The notes below the pieces were generated by a model. That model searched no databases. It was not told the origin of the DNA and saw only the letters and a program-made list of their open reading frames with translations. A stretch of DNA of 64,000 nucleotides from Viscum album (lineage: Eukaryota; Streptophyta; Magnoliopsida; Santalales; Viscaceae). Below, in pieces: positions 51,629 through 62,595 of the stretch (within the stretch, counting starts at the first letter, position 1; each line of letters begins with the position of its first letter). Position numbers and translations under genes: made by a program. Where the stretch lies: the NCBI GenBank assembly GCA_963277665.1, contig OY728125.1, positions 1,716,362,889 through 1,716,426,888 on the forward strand, in the 5' to 3' direction.

Positions 51629-52440
51629 TTCTTCCCCCTTTGAAATGTTATGACCAAATTTCTCATAACTCTCAATAAGGTTTCCTTATATTTATCTAGA
51701 TCATTTTCAAGGTAAACATATAGATGTAATTTATTTTTTTGGGTCTATAAATAGGATGGGGAATTAAATTTTCATTATATTTCCCATTGAAATGAGAATT
51801 TGTCCACATGTTGTTCATCAAAAGATGAGTCCCTCTACTGATATGTATTTAGTTTAGAGAGGTGGAATGTATTTTTAAATTTTAATATTGTATTATGGAT
51901 CATTGTTTCAATATGTATATATTCAACATGATAATAAATAAACAAATAGTTATATGAATATTCATTACAGTTATCTAATTCATTTGTAATGAGGTTTAAA
52001 GTGTATGATGAAATCCACTCTAAGAAGTTTAAGGTCATAAAGGTTTAGAAAAATATTCCCTAACACAATCTATAACATGGTTTAATTATACAAATATGAG
52101 TAATCATCTTGAATATATAAGACCACACATGTCATGTTAAATGTGAGAAACTAGTTAAAATTAGAGGGTTATCTGAATTTTACTAAAATTTCAGTCAACG
52201 ATTTTTTCCTATGTGAACCATATATTCTGTTATATTTTGGTGGAGTACATTTTCCATTAGTTTAACACCATGAAATCAAGATTAATGATTTATAATTTTT
52301 TACGGTAGTATTTCTTTTACCAATGAGATTTGAGATTACATGAAAAAGTTTAACATATCAGTTGAAATTCCTTAAGAAGGAATATAAATTATGAAGAATT
52401 CCTTTGGATATTTCCAAGTATCAAAAAGTATCTAAATGAA
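51629..52440 (-). other. Second minus-strand element 3' end
   Basis: The minus strand has AAAGGGGGAAG at 51628-51638, preceded in one frame by SYEKFGHNISKGEES. The ending resembles the one at 50503 (NI-S/T-KGE before a G-rich tract), which suggests two related 3' ends. Farther right, to 52440, nothing else is recognised. Confidence 0.35.
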
Positions 52441-54159
52441 GAAAAAGTCATAATATGCAAGGGACCTACACAGGACACCTATGTTGGGGACCTATAGAGA
52501 AAAACTCTACATCCAAAAAAACAACATACATTCTTCTCATACAGCCTGGTGTGCAACCCCTATGTCATAGAGCTATGTTGTAGAGCTACGTAGAAGAACT
52601 ATATTGAAATAAAATTTCTATACCCTTGTACGGAGGATCTATGCTTTAGAGATTTGTGGTCAACCAATGCCGACAAACTCCTTTTGACTAGACCCCTTCC
52701 CTTGCTATAAATAGGAACTTTGGGCTCCCCATTTTAGGACTAAAAAAGTTGGAAGAAATCTTTAAGATCCCATTGCATAACTCTTTCACCCAAGTCCCCC
52801 AAATTATTTAGGTATCTCTCTAAAACACAGGAGAAGATAGAATTTGGTGGGATAAGAAAGTTTGAAATCCTTTCAGAGTTTTAAACACATAAAATCATAT
52901 TAAGGACCCTTCTTACATAAATAAGAAGCTAACTATGCAAGTCATATTTCATTTTGGACCTATGCAGGGCTCTTCCACAGACAAAAAAAGAGACCTAGGG
53001 TGTTTAGATTTAAAATATCACCCTAGTTTTTTCTTCTGGGTAGTCCTTATTATAATTTCATTGGCTTAGTTTTCTGGTGTTCAACATTTTATTCAGTCAT
53101 TCCTTGGACCTATGCAGAACACCTACCTGACATAACAACATGGTAAAGCTACACTATATATCCGCACCCAGGACATACAAATATCACCTTGTAAACCCTC
53201 TTCAAAGACACTCATTGTATGGAATCTCTTTCCTAGGTTCCCTTATCTAAAAGGGTCTAAGTTTAAGCCTCCACTAAAACCTCCTAACTTATCAGACCTT
53301 TGGGAAAGGCAGATCAGTGTGTCTCACATTTAGGTTTGTATATCTATAGTTAGAGGATTCCCATATTCAACTTCTATGGGATTCCAGATCCTTGGGATGT
53401 TTTTAGGTTTGAATATATACAATCACAGGGATTTATACCCAAGAGATTGTTTTGGGAAGTTCCTAGTATTGGATTCTGGGGATAGTATTCTGTCCTCCGC
53501 TTTTCACCTCTAAGATATGGAGCCTTCGATTCCCAGTAGGGAGAAGGAGGGTCAAATTTTCATTTCCATTCAATAAAGGAAAAGTATCCCTCTTATCTAG
53601 GGACCCATCCAAGGCCATGCCTCCCAGAGTAATCCCTTTGTCTTTTGGACTGGACCCAATGACCCTCACTTTCACTTCACATTAAAGGGTTCATTTCTCT
53701 ATGCCCCCACCCACCATCACCTCAGATTCTTTCACTGTAGGCCCGACCTATACCATCAGCAGAAGAGAAAGTGTGTAGTTTGTTGAATATTTCACATCTT
53801 ATTTTTTCTCACATAGAGCATGAATCACGTGGTCTTAGAGATTTATTATGAGTACAGCATCCTCACAAACCAATTAAAATCTTGAACTATGAGAAATTTG
53901 ATTCCCACCATAATTAGGATATGTTGGAAGACTTCACCCAAGGCCAGAGTTCACTGGATTTCCTCTTCAGAATTCCAACCCTAATTCCTTTAATCTGGGA
54001 ATCCTCCTTAGGAGTAAGCCCCGAATTATGCCCCCTTAAATCTCCTTGAGTTAATATGTCTCTCATGGTATTTTTTACAAGAGAATCCTATTTAATAGTA
54101 ACCCCCTAACAATTTCTCTAAAAGCGACACATTCCCCTATGAGAATTACCTAAATACAT
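52441..54159. other. Less AT-rich unassigned segment, possible LTR fragment
   Basis: Composition is visibly more balanced than the rest of the middle of the window. GGACCTA-CAGG-type motifs recur at 52462, 52956 and 53106. A TATA box lies at 52706. Short open frames exist on both strands (for example a 70-codon one on the minus strand at 53463-53675), but none shows a known domain. It ends where T7 begins. It may be a piece of another LTR or leader. Confidence 0.4.
52706..52713 (+). promoter_or_regulatory. TATA box candidate
   Basis: TATAAATA in CTTGCTATAAATAGGAAC, a near-ideal plant TATA context, followed about 30 bp later by GGGCTCCCC. No gene follows, so it more likely belongs to an LTR than to a host promoter. 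Confidence 0.45.
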
Positions 54160-54453
54160 TGTAAAGACAAAGAATTTCCATGTAATTTTTTTTATTAAAT
54201 GGGAATTTTACGAGTCTGTGAAAATTGAAAGCACGTGATTCCGAGGCCTGGAGTGCCCTAAATGAATTTCTGAAATTTTGTTCAGGTACGTCCATTAAAC
54301 ATGCGAGCGAGTTTTTCTAACTTTTGAACCGGTGCTCGAAATTTAAATCCACGGACACCATTGAACTCACAGCACCCGTTTTTGTTTAAGGAGACCTTCA
54401 CCTCGACCATAGTGGGACGAGAGTGAAGGATAGATTTTGGGGTTTTTTTAAGG

Positions 54454-54500
54454 AATAAAATAAAATAAAATGGTGTAACATTTTATTTTTATTTTATTTT
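54454..54500 (+). repeat. A/T hairpin in the T7 U3
   Basis: AATAAAATAAAATAAAATG, a short GTGTAA loop, then CATTTTATTTTTATTTTATT: a near-perfect inverted repeat with arms of about 19 bp. Conserved in the 3' LTR at about 62905-62951. Confidence 0.8.
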
Positions 54501-54526
54501 GAAACCACCCATGTGGATATTTCACA

Positions 54527-54624
54527 GGTGGGGACCACCTGAACTAAAACCTCCAAAGAAAGGTTATGGAGGTGGTGACCACCGAGCCTAACCTCCCATA
54601 AGAGGTTATGGTGGTGGGGACCAC
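54527..54624 (+). repeat. Palindrome array in the T7 U3, period 42-44 bp
   Basis: GGTGGGGACCACC-type near-palindromes start at 54527, 54571 and 54613. Between them lie AACCTCC...GAGGTT inverted repeats. The 3' LTR has the same three at 62979, 63023 and 63065, with identical spacing (44 and 42 bp). The placement in U3 suggests a transcription-factor binding array. Confidence 0.75.
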
Positions 54625-55239
54625 ACGAGGTTTAAAACCCCTTGAACTTCTTCATAAGTGTGGGGGAGCCTCCTAAACTTCCCCACTTAAATGGTGACAC
54701 CCTCTTAAATTTATTATGACAAACTTTGTAATTAATTAACCCAATGTAAAATTGTGCCAACAATTAAATTGGTGAAACATATCATTTTGGATACTTTTCT
54801 TTTTGGTGGATTTGGGGAGAGGAGAAATATTGGTAGGATTTCACTTCTCCAATGAAGAACGCCATTGAAGAAAGTTCTTCAGAAATCAAGGAAGAGAACG
54901 ACGAGCGAGCCCGACATCAAAGCGTGGTTTCAGAAGTGATGATCGTTGGAACTCTCTTCACCTTCTTCGACTTCCTTCTCACGCCAACATCAAAGAAAAA
55001 TATAAGCTAGTGGTTTATTTGTGTATGATTATTTGTTGGAAGTTGTAGGGTGGTTGTTTGGAATTCTTCTGTCTTTCTATTCTTGATAATTCTTCGTAAT
55101 TCAAGAAGGAATTATAGCCGCTTGTTATCGATCTAACGCGGAGAGTGAGAGACAAAAAAACCTGGCCCAGCCTCTCCGAAAACCTTGTGGTTAATTGTTG
55201 ATCACGATGGAGGAATGACTACGAACCACAGTGGGGCAC

Positions 55240-56165
55240 AAGAATGGCGGCCTACACCACTACCATCAGCGATGAATGCGATAGCGCAACGACGCCACCC
55301 CGCGGCCACCGCCGCCCCACGGCCTCCGCACCCTGCGGTCGAGCCGCCGTCCTGTGGCTGAGCCACCACCACCCCTCGGTCGGGCCGCCGTCTTACAGCC
55401 ACGCTTCCACCCTCTGCGGTTGAGCCACTGCACACGGCCGGGCTGCCGCCCCGCGGCCGAGCCGCCGCCTGCGGCCGGGCCGCTGCCCCACGGCAACGCC
55501 GCCCCCGCCCCATGGTCGGGCTGCCACCCCATGTCCATGAAACCTCCCTCTATGGCCGATCTACTACCCACAGACGGACCCCTACCCCGTGCCTGATCCG
55601 CCACTGCCCCGCGGCCAGGCATCCACCCCGAGGCCGCACCGCCACCCTCTGTGGCCGAGACGCCACCTGTGGTTGGGCCGCTACCCCACAGACAAGTCGC
55701 CACTACCCCATGATCGGGCAGTCGTCCCACGGACGAACCACCGCCCTCCATGTCTAAGCTTCCACCCATGGCCGGGTTGCCGCCTCCCGACCGCGCCATC
55801 CCGCGCCCTCACAACACCCCCTGGCCATGCCGCCCAGCGGCCTCCGCCCTCGCACCAGAGCTGCCCCGGGCCGGGCCGAGCCACCCCGCACACTCGCTGC
55901 ACCCCTGTGACCTCTTCCCTTCTGGATGAGCCACCCTGGACTAGGCAAAGCCACCCTAACCCCTCGTGGAACCCCCATGGCCGAGCCGTCGTCTGCGGTC
56001 AAGCCGACCCGCGGCCTTCGCAGCCCCTCACGGCCTGCCGGACTGCCCAAAAGGCTGGGCCACACCACTTGTTAGGATTGACCCAACATTTCGGGCTGGG
56101 TCGACCTGAACCGAGTCGACGTAGGCCAGGTCAGGTCGGGTTGGTCTGACCGGGTCGGACCAGAC
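55240..56165 (+). repeat. GC-rich, CpG-dense block in the T7 5' LTR
   Basis: About 0.9 kb composed of degenerate units of CCGCCGCC, CGCGGCCG and GGGCCGCC in an otherwise AT-rich window. Long open frames occur on both strands here (186 codons on plus, 177 on minus) because stop codons are rare in such sequence; their products are Pro/Arg/His-rich or Gly/Arg-rich low complexity. I therefore treat it as a non-coding repeat. A matching block begins at about 63700 in the 3' LTR. Confidence 0.8.
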
Positions 56166-56568
56166 CCGGACCTAATACAATCCTTTACATTACTTGGGAT
56201 ATAACTTTGTCACCGGACATCTGTTTGACAAACTGTCAGTGGAACCAGAAACCTTGGAGAAAGATGGTCCCTTTGGTATACCCCACTAGTGTTTTGGGTA
56301 AAGTTGAGGTATGGTCGTGTTGGATTGAGCATGAATCCAACCGGGCCCCTGGGACTAAAAGGATAATAACACATAGACCAGACGACCAATTGACGAGCCG
56401 TTTGTTGTGTTGAGACCCCTATAACGTGGTGGAACTTTGAGATACTTTTTCAAGGTACTTTATAGTAGTTGGAGTATCAGACAGTGAATTGTGAAGAGGA
56501 TCCTCCCGGAGATGAGCGGGATTTGTGCGGGAACCCAGTAAATGGTTGTGAAAAGAAGAATGAAGAGA

Positions 56569-56913
56569 GATCCTGTGTGGGTAAGCACCTAGTGATCCTG
56601 TGTGGGTCAGTTCCTAGTGATCCTGTGTGGGTCAACTCCTAGAGATCCTATGTGGGTTAGCTCCTAGAAATCCTATGTGGGTCAGCTTCTAGAGATCCTG
56701 TGTGGGTCATCTCCTAGTGATCATGTGTGGGTCAGATCCTAGCGATCTTTTGTGGGTCATCTCTTAGCGATCCTGTGTGGGTCAGCACCTAGCGATCATG
56801 TGTGGGTTAGCTCCTAGCGATCCTATGTGCTTCATCACCTAGAAATCCTGTGTGGGTCAACTCTTAGTGATCTTCTGTGTGTCATCTCCTAGCGATCCTT
56901 TGTGGGTCAGCTT
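56569..56913 (+). repeat. 25-bp tandem array, about 14 units, in the T7 5' LTR
   Basis: Consensus near GATCCTGTGTGGGTCAG followed by CTCCTAGC; thirteen full units and a partial last one with exact 25-bp spacing and a few substitutions each. There are no unique spacers, so it is a minisatellite, not CRISPR. It lies after the GC-rich block in the presumed leader half of the LTR. Confidence 0.9.
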
Positions 56914-57769
56914 ATTTACAGAGTAAAATGATTCAGTAGCTACATCTCATCATCTCCACTACTGTACATATGTTATACCTAATGTGATCTGAGTTTGTAC
57001 CTATGTGTTTATTTCCTTTGTGTTAATACCTTGGTGGTATTATTCTGTGTGGTGTACCTGTGTGGTACTTGCCTTTGTGGTTTTCCTTTCTTTGTTGAAT
57101 AGTTAAGATTTGGGATTTTGGGTTGGACCCTCTGTTTCCTCATGATTGAGATGGGTATACTTGATAACTTAGGTATATGTATAGGCATATACCTAAGTAG
57201 GGTTATCTTTTGTTTCATTCCTTTGTGTTTTATCCTTTGTGGATTTTTTGAGACATTGAGGGTCCTGGGGTCCTTACTGAGTATCGTTATACTCACCCCT
57301 GCAGGGGATATGCCCGCACTTCATGGTGTTTGCTGCAGATGACAGACAAAACTGATTGAGGATGAGGGTACTAGGATTGGAGGTAGCTTGGAGGTGGATG
57401 TTAGACTAGGCGAACCGCAGAGATGACCATTCGTGAGCTGTACCTACCCTTCCGGTAGGATCCATGGTGGATGATCCAGGAGCTGCTTTTTCACCTATCA
57501 ACTGTCTTGTACTTTCCAGTTTTCCTCGTACTTTCCAGTTGGTCTTTTATTATGGCCCCTTTTTCTTACTTCACTTACTCTGATTACTATTCAGTTTAAA
57601 TGAGTTCGTATCTTGTTGTGTTCTAGGTTGTGTGTGATTAAAATTTATAAAGGCAATGCCTTCCTAGTTATAGGGAATACACCTTCAGTGCTAGTCACCA
57701 GCCCCCAGCCTATGGAAGGCGGGCTTGGGGTAGTCACAGCACGGGCCCCGGGGGACGGGTCATGACGCA

Positions 57770-57795
57770 TTGATATCAATGGAGTCAGTTCTACC
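57770..57795 (+). other. T7 primer-binding site, degenerate
   Basis: TTGATATCAATGGAGTCAG follows the LTR end at the position of TTGGTATCAGAGCCAG in related elements. It is recognisably the initiator-Met-tRNA site with changes and a small insertion. Confidence 0.65.
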
Positions 57796-58049
57796 ATAGC
57801 AAATAGGACTATGATCTTTCTTTTAATAGAAATAGTGTTAAGTGTTTTGAGTGTGGTTATCAGTTTATGGAATCCAGTGTTTTTACAGTGGCCTACGTAT
57901 CCATATACCAGGATCCTGACTTCTAATTTCTAACTCAGTGCAAGAAAACGCTGATTGCATGTGTGTTTTGAAGAGTTTTCTTTGTGATCTCCTTGAGTCA
58001 GCACGCCAGGTATAACTTATTGATTGTGACGCACATGTTTATTTTCAGG

Positions 58050-59200
58050 ATGCCTCCACGCAGACATCCAGGTAGGGTTCCAAGAGTAGTACGCACTGAT
58101 AGCCCACCAAGAGATGAGGCCTCGGTGCAGGACCCTCTTCTAATAGAGGCACCAGCGGTACCATTATCCATTGGGACACTGATGCCATCGGCCCCAACAA
58201 CAGATGGTGCATGCTGACTGAGCACGTTACACGAGTTCTAGCACCAGAGGCCACCCGGGTTTAGGGGAAAGATGGACCCACATCCAGCTGAGGATTGGTT
58301 GGAGGCTGTAGTGAGAGTATTCCAACTGGTAGGGACACCAACTGATCACATGGTGATCCTTTCCACCAGCCTTCTATAGGCAGCAGTAGGCAGATGGAGG
58401 AGCTTGATGCTCTAGGTTCACGATGAGCTGATTCTTCTCTGGGCAGACTTCAAGAGCCTGTTTTGGGAAGAGTTTGTTCCAGCGACTCTTCGTAAAATGC
58501 GCAGATAGGAGCTTCTTCATCTACAATAGGGTTGTATTACTATAACTCAGCACTCATCGAGGTTCACTGACCTCTCATGCTTTTCAACAGATATGGTGTG
58601 GGAGCCATTCTTCAGGGACCGGACCGTTGAGTAGGGACTCAGGCGGGAGATCAGAGCTTCGATGATCACACTCAGCTTCCCGACGCAGACATGGGTGTTA
58701 GAGAAAGTCCTTTTAGTGGAGAGTTTCCTTGTTGAGCAGTCACCAGTAGCAAGACCCACTACCAGTCATCACATAGTTGAGTCTTCTGTAGCAGGAAGCA
58801 GACAAATGGCATAAAGGTGCAAGATGACCAGACCTACAGGTGGACGACTCCATGATTCAGGGTCAGTTGTGTGAGGCACCTAAGGCAGAGCCAATCATCC
58901 CAGGAGTGGGCAGTGTTACGTATGTGGATGGTAGGCTCACATGGCTCGTGACTATCCGACCCTCCATACGTACGATCAGAAGACGGTCGAAGGACCGTCT
59001 ATGAATAGATAGAGGTTCAACCGAGGAGGTCTGCAGGGTGCAGACAGACGTGGCGGAGGAGATGGCCGTGCAGTTGGCGGTGGGTTAAAATTCAAGATGT
59101 TATCACCACCACCACCAAGAGGTCCACCCCGACCATAGGGACTAGGGGGATATGGGTGACCTCAGCTCCAGGAATCTAAGGCCTACGATCATGGTGCTCC
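58050..59200 (+). pseudogene. T7 gag, broken
   Basis: The start is the ATG at 58050 (MPPRRHPGRVPRVV), just after TTTTCAG; this N-terminus is typical of Tekay-type gag. Across a frame change and stops it continues with HPAEDWLEAVVRVFQLVGTP and a WADFKSLFWEEFVPATLRK block. The zinc knuckle at 58914-58955 reads CYVCGW, stop, AHMARDY: C-x2-C-x4-H-x4 with the final Cys changed to Tyr, a G-to-A change. The Gag would build the particle. The linker to protease is Gly/Arg/Pro-rich. Confidence 0.8.
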
Positions 59201-59560
59201 GGAGATGATACGAGGTACGATCTATGTCTAATACACCTTATTTTTTGTACTTATAGACATAGGTGCCAGTCATTATTTTATTTACACTACCCTCGTTCAG
59301 AACTCAGATATTCCAATGGAGCCGTTGGCTCGATCCTTACAGCTAGAGACTCCTACGGGAGTGGATTCGATGAATAAACACTAGTTATGGCAGTGTGAGC
59401 TTACTCTAGGAGGCGAAAGCTTCAGCTCGGATCTCCTAGTAGCAGCTTCGAGGCCTTACGATATCATCTTGGGTATGGACTAGTTATCAACATTCCATGC
59501 TCAGATTGACTGTATTAGGTGAACAGTACCGTGTGTCTGCACGGATGAGACCAGGTTTAC
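59201..59560 (+). pseudogene. T7 protease
   Basis: The active-site loop reads VLIDIGASHYFI; the catalytic Asp (59256-59258) is kept, while the usual Thr or Ser after it is Ile. The domain ends with the DIILGMD motif followed by TAG at the Trp position of GMDWL (TGG to TAG) and LSTFHAQIDC. In frame with RT. It would process Gag-Pol. Confidence 0.8.
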
Positions 59561-60600
59561 CTTCACTAGTGAGAAGGGATCCTTTGCAAAACATGATGGA
59601 CTTACCCAGAGGAGAGTGAAGGCGATATCTCATATGTTGGATAACCTTACCCTCATAGTGGTTGATGTGGAGAGTTCAAGTTATCCTGTAGTGGTATACC
59701 AATATGCATATGTCTGTCCTGATGATGTTCCAGGTCTACCTCCTAGAAGAGAAGTGGACTTTTACATTGACTTATACCCTGGGACAACACCGATATCAAC
59801 AACATCGTATCAGATGGCTCCTGCGGAGCTTTGTGAGTTTCCGGTACAACTAAAGGACTTACAGGGGAAGGGATTAATTGGGCACAGTGTTTCTCTTTAG
59901 GAAGCCCCAATTTTGTTCTCTAAGAAAGAGGATGGAAGTTTGAGACTTTTTGTTGACTATCGGTGCCTAAACCAGGTGACCGTGAAGAATAAATACCCAC
60001 TTTAGAGGATTGAAGACCTCTTTGATCAACTGATGGGAGCACGGTGGTTCTCGAAGATAGACCTCAGATCAAGATATCACTAGCTCATAGTATGAGATGA
60101 GAATGTGCAGATTATGGATTTCAGATGTCGGTATGACCATTAAGAGTTCTTGGTTATGCCATTCGGCATAACCAACATTCCAGCCGTGTTCATGGGTCTC
60201 ATTAACATGATCCTTCTGCCATACCTTGATCACTTTGTAGTAGTCTTCATCGACGACATTCTGATATACTCGGCTACTGAGGATGAGCATTTCTATCATT
60301 TTCAGGTAGTACTAGACACACTCTGAGAGCACCAGATTTATGGTAAGCTCTCGAAGTTCCAATTTTGGATCTGTGAGGTTCACTTTCTGGGACATGTCAT
60401 ATCATAGGCTAGAGTTGTAGTGGATCCAGTGAAGATTGAGGTAGAACTTTCATGGGAGCCACCCAGGAGTGTGACAGAGGTATGAAGTTTCCTGGATTTG
60501 GTTGGATACTACCAAAGGTTTCTGCCAGATTTCTCCAGAGTTGAAGCACCTTTATTAGCATTCACAAATAAGGGGAAACCCATCGTTTGATTGGAGAGAT
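59561..60600 (+). pseudogene. T7 reverse transcriptase
   Basis: It reads [100 protein letters not shown], then the HFLGHVIS and LVGYYQRFLPDFS motifs. Both the first Asp (KID) and the DD box are intact, unlike T1 and T4. The in-frame stops are almost all TAG or TGA at positions where relatives have Gln, Arg or Trp. No indel is visible in the domain. Confidence 0.9.
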
Positions 60601-61030
60601 TTCAGTAGAGTTTTCAGGATCTGAGACATAGGATGACTAGTGCCCCCATCTTGAGGCTTCCAGAGGAGGGCATAGGGTATGTAGTCTACTGCAATGCATC
60701 AGAAACTGAGATCAGATTTGTCTTGATGCAGGAGCGAGCCATGATCAGATATGGTTCTCGACAACTGAGACTACACGAGCAGAACTACGCTACCCGTGAC
60801 CTGAAGTTAGCAGTAGTGGTCTTATCCTTAAATATGTGGCGACATTACTTGATGGGTGAGAGTTTTACAGTGTACTCTGATCACAAGCGTCTCAAGTATA
60901 TCTTTTCTTAGAAGAACCTGAACCTAAGACAATGACATTGGATTGATTTCCTCTAGGACTATGACTTCATGAAATTCTATACTCCTTGTAAGGGGAACGT
61001 TGTAGAAGATTCACTCAGCCAGAGATTTGG
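60601..61030 (+). pseudogene. T7 RNase H, catalytic Asp changed
   Basis: It reads VVYCNASETEIRFVLMQ: the catalytic Asp of CDAS is Asn (G-to-A). It continues YGSRQLRLHEQNYATRDL, MWRHYLMGESFTVYSDHKRL, KYIFS with TAG, then NLRQ, TGA and HW at the QRRW position, and VVEDSLSQ. In frame with RT. Confidence 0.85.
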
Positions 61031-62160
61031 TATATAGCTTCTAGGTGAGGCGACGGAGCAACTAACCACTTTATAGATATCCTTTGTGGATCGGGATGGA
61101 GAAACTTTTCTTTAGTCTCTTATAGTCACTCCCCCACTTCTTCAGTGAGTTAGGGAGGCTCAGCATGGGGACACTGATTGCGAGACACGATGTGCTCAGA
61201 TATCCATAGGATAGACACTTTATGGATTTTTTGAAGGTGGGGAGCACATCATACTCTTCAGAGGATGTACCATGGTACTCGTGTCACTTCAGAAGGAAGT
61301 TTTGAGGGAGTTCCACACATCCCCTCTAGCGGTACATCCAGGAGTGGCGAATATGTACCAGGATCTCTGATGACAGCACTGGTGGCCGAGAATAAAGAAA
61401 TCGGTAGCATAGTTTTGTATCTCAATGCCTCACTTTTCAGCGAGTGAAGGTGGAGCATCAGGTACCAGCAGGTTTGGTGCAGCCTTTAGAGGTCCCAGAG
61501 TAGAAGTGGGATGGGATATCCATGGGATTCGTGGCAGGACTTCCACATACATCTAGGGGTCATGACATAATTTGGGTGATTTTCAACCGACTCACCAAGT
61601 CGTCCCACTTCCTATTGATCAAAGAGCAGGCTTTAGTAGAGAACTTGGGACGAATCAATGTTCAGGAGATTGTGCAGCTACATGGAGTACCCTCGACGAT
61701 TGTCTCCAATTGTGATGCATGTTTTACTTCCTGGCTATGGAAGGGGTTGTAAGAGGCTTTCGGGACATAGCTTCTTTTGAGCACCGCCTTCCATCCTCAG
61801 ATGGATGGTCAGATTGAGCAAACCAATCAGACCCTCGAGGACATGCTACGTGATTGCATCCTCGACTTTGGTCGCAGTTGGGAGGATCACATGCCTTTGG
61901 TGGAGTTTTCATAAAACAAAAACTATCACTCCACCATTAAGATGGATCCTTTTGAGGCATTGTACGGGCAACCTTGTAGATCACCTCTATGCTAGACTGA
62001 CCCAAGGGAGTCAGTACTAGTGGGACCAGAGATGATACAGGCTACCACCGAGAAGGTGTAAATCATACAGGAGTGGATGAAGACTGCACAGATCATACAT
62101 AAGTCATATGTCAACAAGAGATGGAGACCTATGTAGTTCTAGGGGGCAACCAAGTCTTTC
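61031..62160 (+). pseudogene. T7 integrase, two catalytic residues lost
   Basis: The zinc-binding His pair is present (EFHTSPLAVHPG), and the Cys half reads CLTFQ, so the second Cys is lost. A one-base insertion in the TTTT run at 61413-61416 shifts the frame. The core then reads SMGFVAGLPHTSRGHD: the first Asp is Gly (61525). IVSNCDACF has the second Asp as Asn (61708). DGQIEQTNQTLED keeps the Glu (61816). Spacing is identical to T4. PLVEFS, stop, NKNYHS and PFEALYGQPC follow. The protein could not catalyse strand transfer. Confidence 0.9.
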
Positions 62161-62590
62161 TACAGGTTTCACCTCGATAAGGTTTGCAGAGATTTTTCTG
62201 AGGTGGAAAGTTATCTTCGAGATTAATCAGACCATTTCAGGTCCTTAGTAGAGTTGGTGAGGTGGCATATTGCTTAGCTCTTCCACCTCAGTTGCACTGG
62301 GTGCACGACGTCTTCTACGTATCCCAGTTGAGGAGATACATACATGATCCTTATCACATAATTGACCATGGAGATATAGACATCGAAGATGGGGAGACTT
62401 TTACAGAGGTTCCAGTTGAGATTGAGGATCTACAGGAGTGGGTACTTCATGGGAAGTTGATACCTCTGGTGCACGTTCGTTGGTAGCATGGGAACCTATA
62501 GGAGAGCACATAGGGGCGGGAGGATCAGATGCATTCTCAATACACCCACTTGTTATCCTAGTTTTTTGATGTGGCTTATGGGGACGTAAA
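62161..62590 (+). pseudogene. T7 integrase C-terminus and chromodomain-like tail
   Basis: After a frame change it reads LALPPQLHWVHDVFYVSQLRRY, DPYHIID, TEVPVEIEDLQEW, LIPLVHVRW with TAG, and GREDQM before the polypurine tract. It matches the VHDVFHVSMLRKYxPDPSHVID ... IPLVKVLWRNH...EDEM pattern of Tekay/Del elements. Confidence 0.75.
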
Positions 62591-62595
62591 GTCCT

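Larger units (their letters stand above)
54160..57769 (+). repeat. T7 5' LTR
   Basis: It starts TGTAAAGACA (right copy TGTAAAGAAG) and ends GGGTCATGACGCA before the primer site, 3610 bp. The order is hairpin and palindrome array (54454-54624), an AT-rich part, a GC-rich block (55240-56165), the 25-bp array (56569-56913) and a T/G-rich downstream part (56914-57769). Similarity to the right copy is clear over all 1.39 kb that can be compared. Confidence 0.9.

Noticed and set aside
52706..53675. Host gene with promoter at 52706 and a coding region at 53463-53675
   Set aside because: The 70-codon frame is on the opposite strand, has no recognisable domain, and no exon-intron structure can be supported.
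55266..56149. Long open frames on both strands (177 and 186 codons)
   Set aside because: They overlap in a low-complexity GC-rich repeat where stops are rare; products are Gly/Arg- or Pro/Arg-rich without domains, and the block lies within an LTR.
56569..56913. CRISPR-like array
   Set aside because: The units are contiguous with no unique spacers and the context is a plant LTR; it is a minisatellite.
58547..58759. 70-codon minus-strand frame in T7
   Set aside because: It is antisense to gag, whose fragments are recognisable on the plus strand.
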